Of a stretch of 64,000 nucleotides of DNA, positions 11,511 through 22,648 are shown in pieces. The DNA is taken from NCBI RefSeq assembly GCF_019097595.1, contig NC_080717.1, forward strand, positions 24,344,376 to 24,408,375. The letters are read 5' to 3'. Both the position numbers and the translations under genes were made by a program. Numbering within the stretch: the stretch's first letter is position 1; the number at the start of each line of letters is the position of its first letter. Below the pieces are notes generated by a model. It saw only the letters and a list, made by a program, of their open reading frames with translations. It did not search any database and was not told the origin of the DNA. The stretch is from Hemibagrus wyckioides (Eukaryota > Chordata > Actinopteri > Siluriformes > Bagridae).

Positions 11511-12350
11511 TGGAAGTTCCCTTTCGAGGGAACTCGAGGCTGCATCATGGCTGACGCTTCTATGTAGAAGTTGTGTCTGAAGCTCTGTGTGAAATCACGC
11601 TGATCTATTGGCTCAGGTAGGTCATGTGACGAGGTGAAACGTTTTTCTGCATTGTTTGTTTGATAGAGGAGCGTGCACATGTGGCTCCAGGGAGACTTTA
11701 CCTGGGAAACTTTTCCTCTCCATAAACTCTGCTCTCTGCTCGATGTTGGTGATGAAGAAAGCAATCGCTGGCATTTGTGTTGAGTTTCGCATGCTGTTGC
11801 AAAGCTCAATACGCGTTCGCTTGCTCGTATTTCCAACCAAGCGCTTGCGTGTGGCTTGAGTCCCGCATCTGTTGAGGCAGCGCCGGGTACGGTCATTGTT
11901 TCACGGCTTTGTGAATCACTTTCGTCTGCTCAGGTGACTCTAATACTTCTGCTTCGGCTCTGTGAGTTCGCTTTGTGATTGCTCCCGAACTAGATGCGGA
12001 TATATGCTATCTGCATCAGACTCTGAAGAGGTGGGCAACATGGAGCAAACAGCAGTCAAATTGCCACCACATTTTGTGGTGTTTGGAGAGCTCCTGGTGG
12101 TGATCACGTGCTGTTGCTAAGCTTAGTTTAGATTGGTATGAATAGGTTAGTGTTGTCTGCTCTGAGTGGGCATACTGAGGTGTTGATGTTGTGGAATAAA
12201 CCTTATTCTGCCTGTTTGTTCTCCTTAGCCACTGCTGACTATTCAGCCATTGTGGGCCTTGATAAAAATGGGTATGCCGGTGATGCCTAGGATTGAAGAG
12301 ACACTTGCGGACTATCTCTCTCCTCATTGGCTGCAGTTTACATATGTAAC
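11511..12350. mobile_element. Probable LTR-like fish interspersed repeat
   Basis: The segment starts near an 18-bp hairpin, GTTCCCTTTCGAGGGAAC (11516-11533), and ends near TTTACATATGTAAC. Both motifs recall widespread fish interspersed repeats that I take to be retrotransposon LTRs. Its GC content is higher than the flanks. A 129-codon minus-strand frame (11507-11896) has no recognisable domain. No target-site duplication or terminal TG/CA pair could be fixed, so the ends and class are uncertain. Confidence 0.45.
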
Positions 12351-12532
12351 TTGGTGTAGTTTTCTAACATTTCCTAACTCCTAGTTGTTCATCAATATTT
12401 ATCTTAGATTTATCCTACATCAGATAGCTTTCTTTTGCTACTTCCTGTAACATTAGCTAGTTTGCTTTTATGACGTTTTAACTATTTGTGTAACTAGTGC
12501 TTTGTTTGCTAGCATCATTCAGATAGCTATGC

Positions 12533-12534
<2 letters not shown>
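12351..12534. other. Spacer rich in GCTAG words
   Basis: Unique DNA with repeated TAGCTAG and GATAGC words; no gene seen. Confidence 0.4.
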
Positions 12535-12595
<61 letters not shown>

Positions 12596-12598
12596 TTA
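12535..12598. repeat. (TTA)n microsatellite
   Basis: About 19 TTA units. Confidence 0.95.
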
Positions 12599-13019
12599 TT
12601 TTCCTCATAAACATTTGGTCTGATATTTTAAGATATTTATTTCAAAGCTAGTTTCAGCAGAACTACAAAAAAAACCCCAGAAGTGTGTAAAGGAAACACG
12701 ACACGCCGCTGCTAGCGCTGCTAATAAAAGACTCCAGCATGTTTGTTTTGCTAATTGAGCCTCTTACACTCAGCTTTCTCTTTGGTTCTTATTCAGTAAG
12801 TTTAGACTCAGAGCAGATAAAGGAGTAGCTCTGAATAAATATCTGTATTGTTCTGTATGAAACTGAAGCCTGTGTCTCCTCCTTGCTGGAGGTTTCACAT
12901 CTGAACCGTCTGTAATCCTGCTCTTCACTCACAGAGCAGATCATTACATCACAGCATGAGGAAGAACCTCACAGAGCTCCACTCTACTGATATGCTGCAG
13001 GTACAACAAGCTGCATTCT
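12599..13019. other. Unique spacer, no gene seen
   Basis: Non-repetitive; no supported exon. Confidence 0.5.
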
Positions 13020-13094
13020 ACACACACACACACACTCACACACAATTTTAATTGCTGTCTTCCTGCTGCTGAGTTTCCTGTAGAGCTTCCTGTC

Positions 13095-13709
13095 AGTCGT
13101 GATGATGATGATGATGATGATGATGATGACACTGCTGCTGCCAATGATGATGACAAGGATGAAGATGAAGATGATGGCACCGAGAACAATGGTTATGGTG
13201 ATGGTGATGATGACGGTGATGTTGGTGATGATGATAATGATGATGATGATGATGATGATGATGAATATGTGTAAATCTTGGGCAATATTTGTCTTCTCAT
13301 GTGCAATATGGGTAAATCTTGGGGAATAATATTCTATTCTATTCTATTCTATGATGATGAAAATACAAATTAAGCTTGGATCAGAAGGAGCTCAAGGCCA
13401 GCTGAAGGTCCCTTGGCTCCTCAATGATGGTACTGTTAATGATGATGCTGTTAATGATGATAAGGAGAACGATGATGATGACAATGATGATGGTGATGAT
13501 GATGGCGATGAGGATGAATATGATGATGGCGATGATGATGAGGATGAATATGATGATGATGATAATGATGGCGATGATGATGATGATGATGATGATGATT
13601 ATAATGATGATGATGATTATTATGATGATGATGATGATGATGATGACACTGACATTGCCAATAATGATGACAAGGATAAAGATGATGGCACAGAGGACAA
13701 TGGTTATGG

Positions 13710-13755
<46 letters not shown>

Positions 13756-14272
13756 AATACAAATTAAGCTTCGATCAGAAGAAGCTCAAGGTCAGCTGAA
13801 GGTCACTTGGCTCCTCAATGATGATACTGTTAATGATGATAAGGAGAACGATGATGATGACAATGATGATGGTGATGATGATGGCGATGAGGATGAATAT
13901 GATGATGATGATGATTATAATGATGATGATTATTATGATGATGATGATGATGATTATGATGATGACACTGACATTGCTAATAATGATGACAAGGATGAAG
14001 ATGATGGCACAGAGGACAATGGTTATGGTGATGATGATGATGATGATGAAAATACAAATTAAGCTTCGATCAGAAGAAGCTCAAAGTCAGCTGAAGGTCA
14101 CTTGGCTCCTCAATGATGATACTGTTAATGATGATGCTGTTAATGATGACACTGTTTATGATGTTAAGGACAATGATGATGATGATGACAACGATGATGG
14201 TGATGGTGATGATGATGATGATGATTATGATGATTATGATGGTGATGATGATCAAATTAAAGATGAATGTGA
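13095..14272. repeat. (ATG)n array with 300-400 bp higher-order units
   Basis: ATGATG runs are interspersed with a non-simple core that itself repeats. AAAATACAAATTAAGCTT occurs near 13360, 13754 and 14049 (offsets about 394 and 295). CAAGGATGAAGATGATGGC-type blocks recur near 13150, 13670 and 13990, and CTCCTCAATGATG recurs near 13418, 13810 and 14108. A (TTCTA)n run sits at 13331-13351. One frame encodes a long Asp/Asn-rich string, but the same frame gives Met-rich or His-rich strings one base away and has no splice or start context, so I treat it as an expanded repeat. Confidence 0.9.
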
Positions 14273-14583
14273 AGGAGCTTGAGGTCACCTGAAGGTCATT
14301 GAGCTCCTCCAGCACAGGCAGATCTTATTGTAATACGTTTACAAGCAGCTGATTTGCGTTAAACACAAACTCTTTATTTCCTCTGAGGAGAAATGATGTT
14401 TTATTCATTACACAACAAACAGATGAATAATTCACACAAAATTCCTTAAAATGATCTCAGAAGCTGGAGTTAAACTTCCATTTAAATAAATTATACAAAT
14501 AAAATATATATAATAAAAAAAACAGTCGGATTTTTATGATATCCACCACAAGCATACCACAAAGGCAAGTTTTCGGTTTCATG
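14273..14583. other. Unique AT-rich spacer
   Basis: No gene or repeat recognised. Confidence 0.5.

Positions 14584-14648
<65 letters not shown>
14584..14648. repeat. (TTA)n microsatellite
   Basis: About 21 TTA units. Confidence 0.95.
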
Positions 14649-14651
<3 letters not shown>

Positions 14652-15756
14652 TTTACCATATTAAGCAATATTTTCAATTTTATTTTAAACTTGATGCTTA
14701 AAGCGACTCTACATTTTTAATTTTATTATTTATTTCCTGAGTGGAGATGATTATGGGACATGTGACATTTCAGATTTCCTGGAGAAAATGAGGAACTTTA
14801 TGGTGTAATAAACTCACAAATGAAAAGCTGCAGGGGCTTCAGGAAGTCTGTAGCATGAGAGATTATTGAATTAAAAAAAGAAACACGACTGAAATGCGGC
14901 TGTTACGCTAATACTAAGTTAGGGGAAAAATCACATTAGTGTTCGGGTTCGGCTTCAATCATGTGTTAAACACAATAAATGATGATGATGATGAAGATGA
15001 TGACGACGATGAAATAAGTGGAGGATGAAGAGTAATAATGTCTTTAATCCCGTCACATGTAGATGAAGGACGTCTGCTCACGTGACAGAAAGTTCAGCTG
15101 TTTATCTTCAGAATATAATTCACACAATCCTAATCCACCCACCCACACACCCACCCACCCACACACACACACACACAAACACACACAAAATATAGATGTA
15201 TATCAGAATAAACAAGTTTAGCTGGAGAAGAAAAAGGTCACCTGGAACATCACCTCTTCACCCTCAGAGTGTTTATCATGGCTGGAACAGAAGAGAAACT
15301 GTCTAGGAGCAAAGCTTCACTGACCTCCACCTCGCTCAGATCGATCCAAAAAAAAAAACAAACTTAAAAAATCATTGATATAACCCGTAGCTGACTGGAT
15401 GGTGTTGTGAGCACAGAGCTTCTCCTGGAAGTAACAATAACCTTGTCTCCAAAACACAACATTTAAAACAACAACAACAACAACAACAACAAAAAAATCA
15501 CAGGAGAAAGAAAGACATCTGATCTGACATGAGCTCCAAACTTATCCTGGGAGAGGATCCAAAATCCAAACAATACCAAACAAAACAAAACAAAACAAAA
15601 TGAAATCAAACCATAACATAACATACCAAAACATATAGAAACTAACAAAAACAAAACAAAACAGGAGGCGTTTTGCCTCCTGACTCTATCTATCAGTGTT
15701 CAGCGTAGTTCAGCTACATCCTGGTTTTGATGTCATATGAGGGTTTTTAAAAAATA

Positions 15757-15799
<43 letters not shown>

Positions 15800-15998
15800 T
15801 GAAAAATGAGGATTCATTTCAAGTTCAGGAATTTATTCATTAAAAAAACCCATCCTCTTATATAAAGTTGAGTGATAATTTTATTCATTTTTTTCCTGGT
15901 TGCTGGATGTAAGTCATCACTACTCAGCTTCACGCCTCCTCCTGCACATCAGGGTATTTCATTAGGTTATAGATTAGAGTGATCGCTCCTGAATGAAC
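14649..15998. other. Spacer with several short microsatellites
   Basis: No gene seen. It contains ATG repeats at 14980-15012, a CACC/CA tract at 15133-15188, (ACA)n at 15465-15490, AAAAC units at 15580-15600 and (ATA)n at 15755-15801, separated by unique AT-rich DNA. Confidence 0.7.
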
Positions 15999-16002
15999 GA
16001 GA

Positions 16003-16034
<32 letters not shown>
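15999..16034. repeat. (GA)n microsatellite
   Basis: About 15 GA units, near-perfect. Confidence 0.9.
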
Positions 16035-16036
<2 letters not shown>

Positions 16037-16219
16037 CAGGGCGACATGGAGAGGAAGAAAGCGAGACTAAAACCATGACACAGAAGTGTAACGTGATTTC
16101 TTCACACCATGGCTGCTGTATTTCATTATCTTTTATTCCCTCCTTCCTTTGTTCTTGTTCTGCTTCATGTTGGAAACAGGAGCGTTGTTCCTCAGTGAAG
16201 TGCAGTTGAAAGGTTGATC

Positions 16220-16256
<37 letters not shown>

Positions 16257-16263
16257 CAACAAT
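16220..16263. repeat. (ATA)n/(ACA)n microsatellite
   Basis: About ten ATA units followed by ACA units. Confidence 0.9.
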
Positions 16264-16289
16264 TAAACAGGTTTATATTAATGACCTTG

Positions 16290-16430
16290 TTTCCATCGTT
16301 TCTATAGCAACAGCTCAGACACTGGGAGGTTTTCTGTGACGTCTATCTCTCTGATTTGTATGGAAGGAGTCTCCAGTTTCAGCGCTGTGTAACAGTCTTT
16401 ATAACACTTCTTTGTGGTTTCTATGGTAAT
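16290..16430 (-). repeat. Dispersed repeat copy (GGAGTCTCCAGT family)
   Basis: GTTTCTATAGCAACAG (about 16298) and TGGAAGGAGTCTCCAGT (16361) also occur together or singly near 24.97, 26.6, 39.0, 41.3 and 44.6 kb in both orientations. The pattern marks an old interspersed repeat family; class unknown. Confidence 0.55.
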
Positions 16431-16536
16431 AATACTATAAATAATAATAACAGAATAAAGAAAGGGAAACTAAAAATGAATGCATGTCTTTCAATATAAA
16501 TATTGTAAAAATCTTTCATCTCTGTGTCCCAGCCAG

Positions 16537-16579
16537 CTCTTCCTCTTCCTCTTCTTCTTCTTCTTCTTCTTCTTCTTCG
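16537..16579. repeat. (TTC)n microsatellite
   Basis: About 14 TTC/TCC units. Confidence 0.9.
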
Positions 16580-16667
16580 AAATACTCTAACGAGATCGTT
16601 TGCCCCATGACAGATCTTTCTGAGCATGAGAGAGCAACCAAACATGACGGAAGTGTCAGAGAAAAAT

Positions 16668-16669
<2 letters not shown>

Positions 16670-16709
<40 letters not shown>
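16670..16709. repeat. (CA)n microsatellite
   Basis: About 19 CA units. Confidence 0.9.
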
Positions 16710-16712
<3 letters not shown>

Positions 16713-16830
16713 CTGGGTGTTGGCTACAACCTGAGCTTTTCCATGAGCCAATGAAACATGAAATTAAATTAGCATGTCTATATGTTTCAGAGGCAACCGA
16801 GCTGCGCAGGAATGATAGACTACCTCTCAC

Positions 16831-16833
16831 TAA

Positions 16834-16868
<35 letters not shown>
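16831..16868. repeat. (CT)n microsatellite
   Basis: About 17 CT units. Confidence 0.9.
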
Positions 16869-16870
<2 letters not shown>

Positions 16871-18110
16871 CTGTATATCTCTTTTTCTTTGTTTTTTTTT
16901 CTATTAATGGATTGTTAAAGGTGTGTTTTTTTCATCAAGGCCTTGAAACACAGTGTAAATTCAGACACTTCACCCGGCTACGCTGAAGATGTTCATCACC
17001 GAAAGCAGAAATAAAAAGTCTGTGGACGTCTTTATTTATTCGCACAGAGCTGAGGACCTTCTACAGCTTCTGAGGTGACAGACGGATTAGGAAGATGCTG
17101 AAGGCCTCTGATCAGGGGGATCTCTGTTCTCCCAGTACACCGGGGTTCTGTTCTGACTTATGGGACATTTGCAATAAACGAATGATGTTCAGTACTATGA
17201 TGAGTCTGGACTTTCAGTGTGTTTTAGACGTGTATTCTTCCCTTTGTTGGAGAACCTTACACAGAATTTTACTGATTGAAGATCAGATTTGAGCTGCTTT
17301 TTAGATGAACAAGCACTCGGAGCATCTCAGAGAGCAGAAATGGGTTCGATATCAACATTTACTTTGTACATTTGTGTGGAAATAAAATAACCATTTTTGT
17401 TTTTTTGGAACTTTTCTATGAATATATCGCCCCTAGTAGGTTAAAAACAGAAATATTTATGAAACACTACAAAGTCCTGAGTGTCTACTTTCATATGAGC
17501 TTCATGTTAACCAGCACTGTGGAGTGGAACATGACAATGACTAGAATAAGTTTTTTTTTACAGATTAATCCCAGGGGATAGATGAAGGCTTATTCCTGTA
17601 TTGTTTCAAAAGTCCAAAATGAAAACATTTCCCTTCTTTCTTTTCCTCTAGCTGTGTGGATGTTGAGTTCTGAGTGCAGGAGCAGAGGGTCATGGCGTCC
17701 ACGGTGGTGATGATGCAGGGATTTGACCTCTAAACCTTCTGACCGGAAGCCTGCAGTGTTAAACTCCTCCGAGGCTCCATTGCACTGCACTTCATTAACC
17801 ACTTCCTCTTCCTCTCCGCTCCGGCTGCGGATTGTACAGAGAAATCTCTTTGGCGTTCACGCTGTGTGTGCAGGATCATCATCTCCGTTAACCTCCTGAC
17901 TCGGGAAGTTCTATGTGTGCGCGGTTGATCTGAGCTGAGAGTGAAGTGGGTTTTAATCCTGAACGTATAAATGACCTCATGCAATTATGTTGACCCCCTG
18001 ATCAGTGTGATGTCAGAGCAGTGGAGGATGAGTGGGTTCTGTGGGTTCTCATGACGGGAGGCTGTGAGGTCCCATCCCAGGATGGATGCTCTGTATGCTC
18101 AGATAACTTA
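16869..18110. other. Unique spacer, no gene confirmed
   Basis: Mostly non-repetitive. A pyrimidine tract plus AG occurs at about 17650, but the sequence after it has stops in all frames within about 35 codons. No exon is supported. Confidence 0.5.

Positions 18111-18111
<1 letters not shown>

Positions 18112-18150
<39 letters not shown>
18112..18150. repeat. (CA)n microsatellite
   Basis: About 19 CA units. Confidence 0.9.
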
Positions 18151-18153
<3 letters not shown>

Positions 18154-19079
18154 TTTTCACACAGGAATTATTGTGCATTGTAGGAATACTGTTTATTGTG
18201 CGTTGTTATTTTTTTATATTTCTATATATAAATATGCTGGATAGGCCACGCCTCTAGGTAACAGGAACACGCCCATAAGTAAAGGAAGGGACATTTTATC
18301 TACTGTGAGCATCCTTGCTGCCTTTCCCCAACATCTGTTCCTGTGAATCTGAATAAAATAAAATTCCCAGCAGGTTTCCTGTGTGTGTTTTTACATCATC
18401 CTTATAAAATCCTTCAGCGTCAGGAGAACTTCAGTGACTGTAAACTACAACGTGTCTTAAGGGGAAGCGAGCTTCTTCTGTTTGCTTTTCTGGTCACGGA
18501 CAGGAGGGCAGAGTGGAGTACAAATAGCCGAGGCGTGTTTGTATTCTATCAGTATGGTGAGAGAAAGCTGAGCAAAAAGCAGCTTTAAATAAGTAATGGC
18601 AGCTTGCTGGAGCTGGGCGTTATAAATGTTTAAGTGGTAAAAGCCGGCAGCAGAAGGAGCAGCTGGTGGACACGTCGGCCTGCTGCTCTACACTCGTTCT
18701 GTTGCTTAAATGGATGTAGACTACAGTTTTATAGCTGTTATTACACACTGTTCCCTCGCTACTCAGACTTATTGAACGCAGCGTTTCAGCACATTAATTC
18801 CTAACGACAGCACTGTTTGTTCTCTTTGCAACGCGTTCTGCAACAACAGACAAAAATCTCACACCAAATTTATAAAGGTTTCCATTAACCAGGTTTACGG
18901 AAAATCTCCCACAGGTTTTTACCCTCGTGACTCAGACGCTCTGACGCTCTGATACCCCGTCACTCGATTACAAATGCCTAGATTTGAATAGAAACTTTAT
19001 TTAATAAATACTTATCCATAACCTAATAATTAGCTGATAATACTTTGAAAAACAAAGTTTATACTCATAAACATATGTG
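18151..19079. other. Unique spacer with candidate conserved island
   Basis: No gene seen. The part at about 18420-18700 is non-repetitive, with balanced composition and AT-core words such as TTTAAATAAGTAATGG. It could be a conserved non-coding element, but that is a guess without alignment. Confidence 0.3.
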
Positions 19080-19715
19080 TGAATGAAAGGGAGGGAAGTA
19101 GAACAGTAAGATTACAGGGTGAAGAGGTGAAGAAGGTACATGAGTCCAGGGTAGTGGAGAGTGTGGGAAAGAGGTAAAGAAGCGAGTGCTGGCAAGTTGG
19201 AATGGGTGGAGAAAGGTGTCAGGAGTTCTGTGTGATATTTTTCTATTAGCGAGAATCAAAGGGAAGGTGTACAGGACAGTGGTGAGACCGGCCATGCTGT
19301 ATGGTTTAGAGACAGTGTCACTGAGGAAGAGACAGGAGTCAGAGCTGGAGGTAGCAGAGCTGAAGATGTTGAGCTTCTCTTTGGGAGTGACACGGTTGGA
19401 CAGGATTAGGAACAAGGACATCAGAGGGACAGGTCATGTTGGACATTATGGGGACAAAGTTAGGGAGGACAGATTGAGATGGTTTGGACACGTCCAGAGG
19501 AGGGAGAGTGAGTATATTGGTAGGAGAATGTTGGACATGGAGCTGCCAGGCAGGAGGCAAAGAGGAAGGCTAAAGAGGAGGTATATGGATGTAATAAATG
19601 AGGATATGAAGCTAATTGGTGCAAGTGTTGAGGATGGGGATAGGTGGAGAGAGATGATTCACTGTGGCCACACCTGAAGGGAAAAGCTGAAAGAAGAAGA
19701 AGAAGATACTTATAA
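19080..19715 (+). mobile_element. 5'-truncated non-LTR retrotransposon (LINE) tail
   Basis: The + strand encodes the end of a LINE ORF2: KGKVYRTVVRPAMLYG, then LRWFGHVQRRESEYIGRR, then PGRRQRGRLKRRYMD and a stop at about 19677, followed by a GAAGAAGAAGAAGA tail that fits a short-repeat LINE 3' end. The reverse-transcriptase core and endonuclease are absent, so this is a typical 5'-truncated insertion. In the first 100 bp a frameshift or small deletion near 19130-19150 disrupts the frame. The motifs match RTE/L1-like ORF2 C-termini common in fish; the clade is not certain. Confidence 0.82.
19150..19677 (+). pseudogene. LINE ORF2 C-terminal fragment
   Basis: The open frame covers the post-RT C-terminal region only, from ECGKEVKKRV through WNGWRKVSGVLCD to the terminal WREMIHCGHT. 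There is no catalytic YADD box. It is a dead fragment of a retrotransposon protein, read as one frame after the upstream frameshift. No host function is inferred. Confidence 0.75.
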
Positions 19716-19827
19716 ACATATAAACAGAAAATGTGAAAGGTATTTATTAGGTTTGTTAGTGAGGCAGTAAACTAAGACTAATACATAAGCATGCAGTGAT
19801 GGAAAAATGGGTAAGGATTCGCTATAT

Positions 19828-21790
19828 ATGTGGTAATTAGCTACTAATAACAGAGAGGAATGTCGTAATTAGCTACTAATAACAGAGAGGAATGTCGTAA
19901 TTAGCTAGTAATAACAGAGAGGTATGTGGTAATTAGCTAGTAATAACAGATAGTTAGGTGGTAATTAGCTAGTAATAACAGATAATTAGGTGGTAATTAG
20001 CTAGTAATAACAGATAGTTAGGTGGTAATTAGCTAGTAATAACAGATAATTAGGTGGTAATTAGCTAGTAATAACAGGGAGGTATGCTGTAATTAGCTAG
20101 TAATAACAGATAGTTAGGTGGTAATTAGCTAGTAATAACAGATAATTAGGTGGTAATTAGCTAGTAATAACAGATAGTTAGGTGGTAATTAGCTAGTAAT
20201 AACAGATAATTAGGTGGTAATTAGCTAGTAATAACAGATAGTTAGGTGGTAATTAGCTAGTAATAACAGATAATTAGGTGGTAATTAGCTAGTAATAACA
20301 GATAATTAGGTGGTAATTAGCTAGTAATAACAGGGAGGTATGCTGTAATTAGCTAGTAATAACAGATAGTTAGGTGGTAATTAGCTAGTAATAACAGAGA
20401 GGAATGTCGTAATTAGCTAGTAATAACAGATTGGTCTGTGGTAATTAGCTAGTAATAACAGAGAGGTATGCAGTAATTAGCTAGTAATAACAGATTGGTA
20501 TGTGGTAATTAGCTAGTAATAACAGAGAGGTATGCAGTAATTAGCTAGTAATAACAGATTGGTATGTGGTAATTAGCTAGTAATAACAGAGAGGTATGCA
20601 GTAATTAGCTAGTAATAACAGATTGGTATGTGGTAATTAGCTAGTAATAACAGAGGTATGTGGTACTTAGCTAGTGATAACAGAGGTATGTGGTACTTAG
20701 CTAGTGATAACTGATTGGTATGTGGTAATTACCTAGTAATAACAGATTGGTATGTGGTAATTAGCTAGTAATAACAGATTGGTCTGTGGTAATTAGCTAG
20801 TAATAACAGAGAGGTATGCAGTAATTAGCTAGTAATAACAGATTGGTATGTGGTAATTAGCTAGTAATAACAGAGAGGTGTGCAGTAATTAGCTAGTAAT
20901 AACAGATTGGTATGTGGTAATTAGCTAGTAATAACAGAGAGGTATGCAGTAATTAGCTAGTAATAACAGATTGTTATGTGGTAATTAGCTAGTAATAACA
21001 GATTGGTATGTGGTACTTAGCTAGTGATAACAGAGGTATGTGGTACTTAGCTAGTGATAACTGATTGGTATGTGGTAATTAGCTAGTAATAACAGAGAGG
21101 TATGTGGTAATTAGCTAGTAATAAGAGCGAGGTATGTGGTAATTAGCTAGTGATAACTGATTGGTATGTGGTAATTAGCTAGTGATAACAGAGGTATGTG
21201 GTACTAAGCTAGTAATAAGAGCGAGGTATGTGGTAATTAGCTAGTGATAACTGATTGGTATGTGGTAATTAGCTAGTAATAACAGATAGGTATGTAGTTA
21301 TTAGCTAGTAATAACAGATAGGTATGTAGTTATTAGCTAGTAATAACAGATTGGTATGTAGTTATTAGCTAGTAATAACAGATAGGTATGTAGTTATTAG
21401 CTAGTAATAACAGATTGGTATGTAGTTATTAGCTAGTAATAACAGATAGGTATGTAGTTATTAGCTAGTAATAACAGATTGGTATGTAGTTATTAGCTAG
21501 TAATAACAGATAGGTATGTAGTTATTAGCTAGTAATAACAGATTGGTATGTAGTTATTAGCTAGTAATAACAGATAGGTATGTAGTTATTAGCTAGTAAT
21601 AACAGATTGGTATGTAGTTATTAGCTAGTAATAACAGATAGGTATGTAGTTATTAGCTAGTAATAACATAGGTATGTAGTTATTAGCTAGTAATAACAGA
21701 TTGGTATGTAGTTATTAGCTAGTAATAACAGATTGGTATGTAATTATTAGCTAGTAATAACAGATTGGTATGTGGTAATTAGTTTGTAAT
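19828..21790. repeat. 2-kb minisatellite, 32-bp unit
   Basis: About 60 copies of a 32-bp unit with the near-invariant core AATTAGCTAGTAATAACAGA and a variable segment (TAGTTAGGTGG, TAATTAGGTGG, GAGGTATGCAGT, TTGGTATGTGGT). Variants alternate regularly, giving a 64-bp dimer period around 20430-20640 and again at 21290-21700. In the right subarray the core changes from GGTAATTAGCTAG to AGTTATTAGCTAG in every unit, showing homogenisation of that subarray. Shorter units (AGAGGTATG) near 20650-21190 mark the transition zone. Confidence 0.95.
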
Positions 21791-21933
21791 TATAAGCATG
21801 TGGTCATGGTAATAACAGAAAACAAAGGTAAGTAATAAGCTAGTAGTAAAAGGCCAGTATGTGTTAATTAGTTAGTTATAAATCGCAAGTATGTTTTAAT
21901 TAGAAAAAATAAGAGAAACCCTCCCCCATTCCG

Positions 21934-21951
21934 ATCCTGGACGAGCCCCCA
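21934..21951 (-). other. Retroelement primer-binding site, tRNA-Pro type
   Basis: On the minus strand this reads TGGGGGCTCGTCCAGGAT, one mismatch from the 18-base site complementary to the 3' end of proline tRNA. It lies 4 bases after the LTR end, the correct position for a minus-strand LTR element. Confidence 0.85.
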
Positions 21952-21955
21952 ATTC

Positions 21956-22648
21956 TGTTATGACCCAGTCTAGGGTTGGGACGCACAGCGTGAGAAATGG
22001 CACGGGGTTTAACAGATATATGTATGGGATGGAACAGACATAGGGAGACTAACAACACACAGACAGCGGTGAAATAAAGTGGATATATTATGAATGTAAT
22101 GATATATGTACAATACAGTGAACCAGAGAGGACTTGACCAAGGCCAAAATAACAAACAGAAACCCTCGGGATAGAAACTAGCTAACCTATACCAAAAGAA
22201 AACAAACAGAAAGACATAAACTTTCCCTAAACTCTCTACCAAGAAAACAGAGACAAAAATACCCACTCCCCTAAAAAATGGCAGTCACACCCCTACTACT
22301 GGTTAGAGATACAATGTAGCAATATTTACAAAAGTATATACACGACCGAGGCAACCGAAACAAAATAGGGCATGGATCAAACTCAATGTCAAGACAGGCA
22401 AGGATCAAACCGGATTAGCAAAAGCAACAACACAACCATGACACAGAACACACTACACAACCACCAGGTTCTAATGAGCAAAGAAGCTGCCAGTGCTGGC
22501 CTCCATCCCGGCTTTATAGGGTCTGGAGGTGGAGTCGCTGGATCATCTGGAAAGGCCAGGCTGGAGTACGGCGTGGACCATCTGAAGAAGCGAGCACAAA
22601 ACACAGAACAGGACACACAACACAACCTGTGCCTCCCGGGTTGTAACA
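21956..22648 (-). mobile_element. 693-bp retroelement LTR (minus strand)
   Basis: Read on the minus strand, the LTR begins TGTTACAACCCGGG and ends GGGTCATAACA, a TGTTA...TAACA inverted pair, followed at a 4-base distance by the tRNA-Pro primer-binding site. A TATA-like box (CTATAAAGCC, minus strand, about 22510-22520) lies about 130 bp from the LTR 5' end, suitable for a U3 promoter. Only about 35 bp of the internal region remain to the left (to about 21917), and no gag, pol or second LTR is present, so this is a truncated copy and not a classical solo LTR. Proline-primed elements include retroviruses and some Gypsy-type elements; the LTR alone does not decide. Small open frames inside it are not genes. 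Confidence 0.85.

Noticed and set aside
11507..11896. 129-codon minus-strand protein
   Set aside because: It lies inside a probable interspersed repeat and has no recognisable domain; overlapping frames exist on both strands.
13351..14282. Poly-Asp/Asn protein
   Set aside because: ATG microsatellite read in one phase; the other phases give poly-Met or poly-His and no gene structure is present.
17651..17760. Exon after a pyrimidine-rich tract and AG at about 17651
   Set aside because: All three frames meet stops within about 35 codons, with no donor or homology recognised.
19828..21790. CRISPR array
   Set aside because: Repeats are contiguous 32-bp units without unique spacers, in a eukaryotic context with no cas genes.
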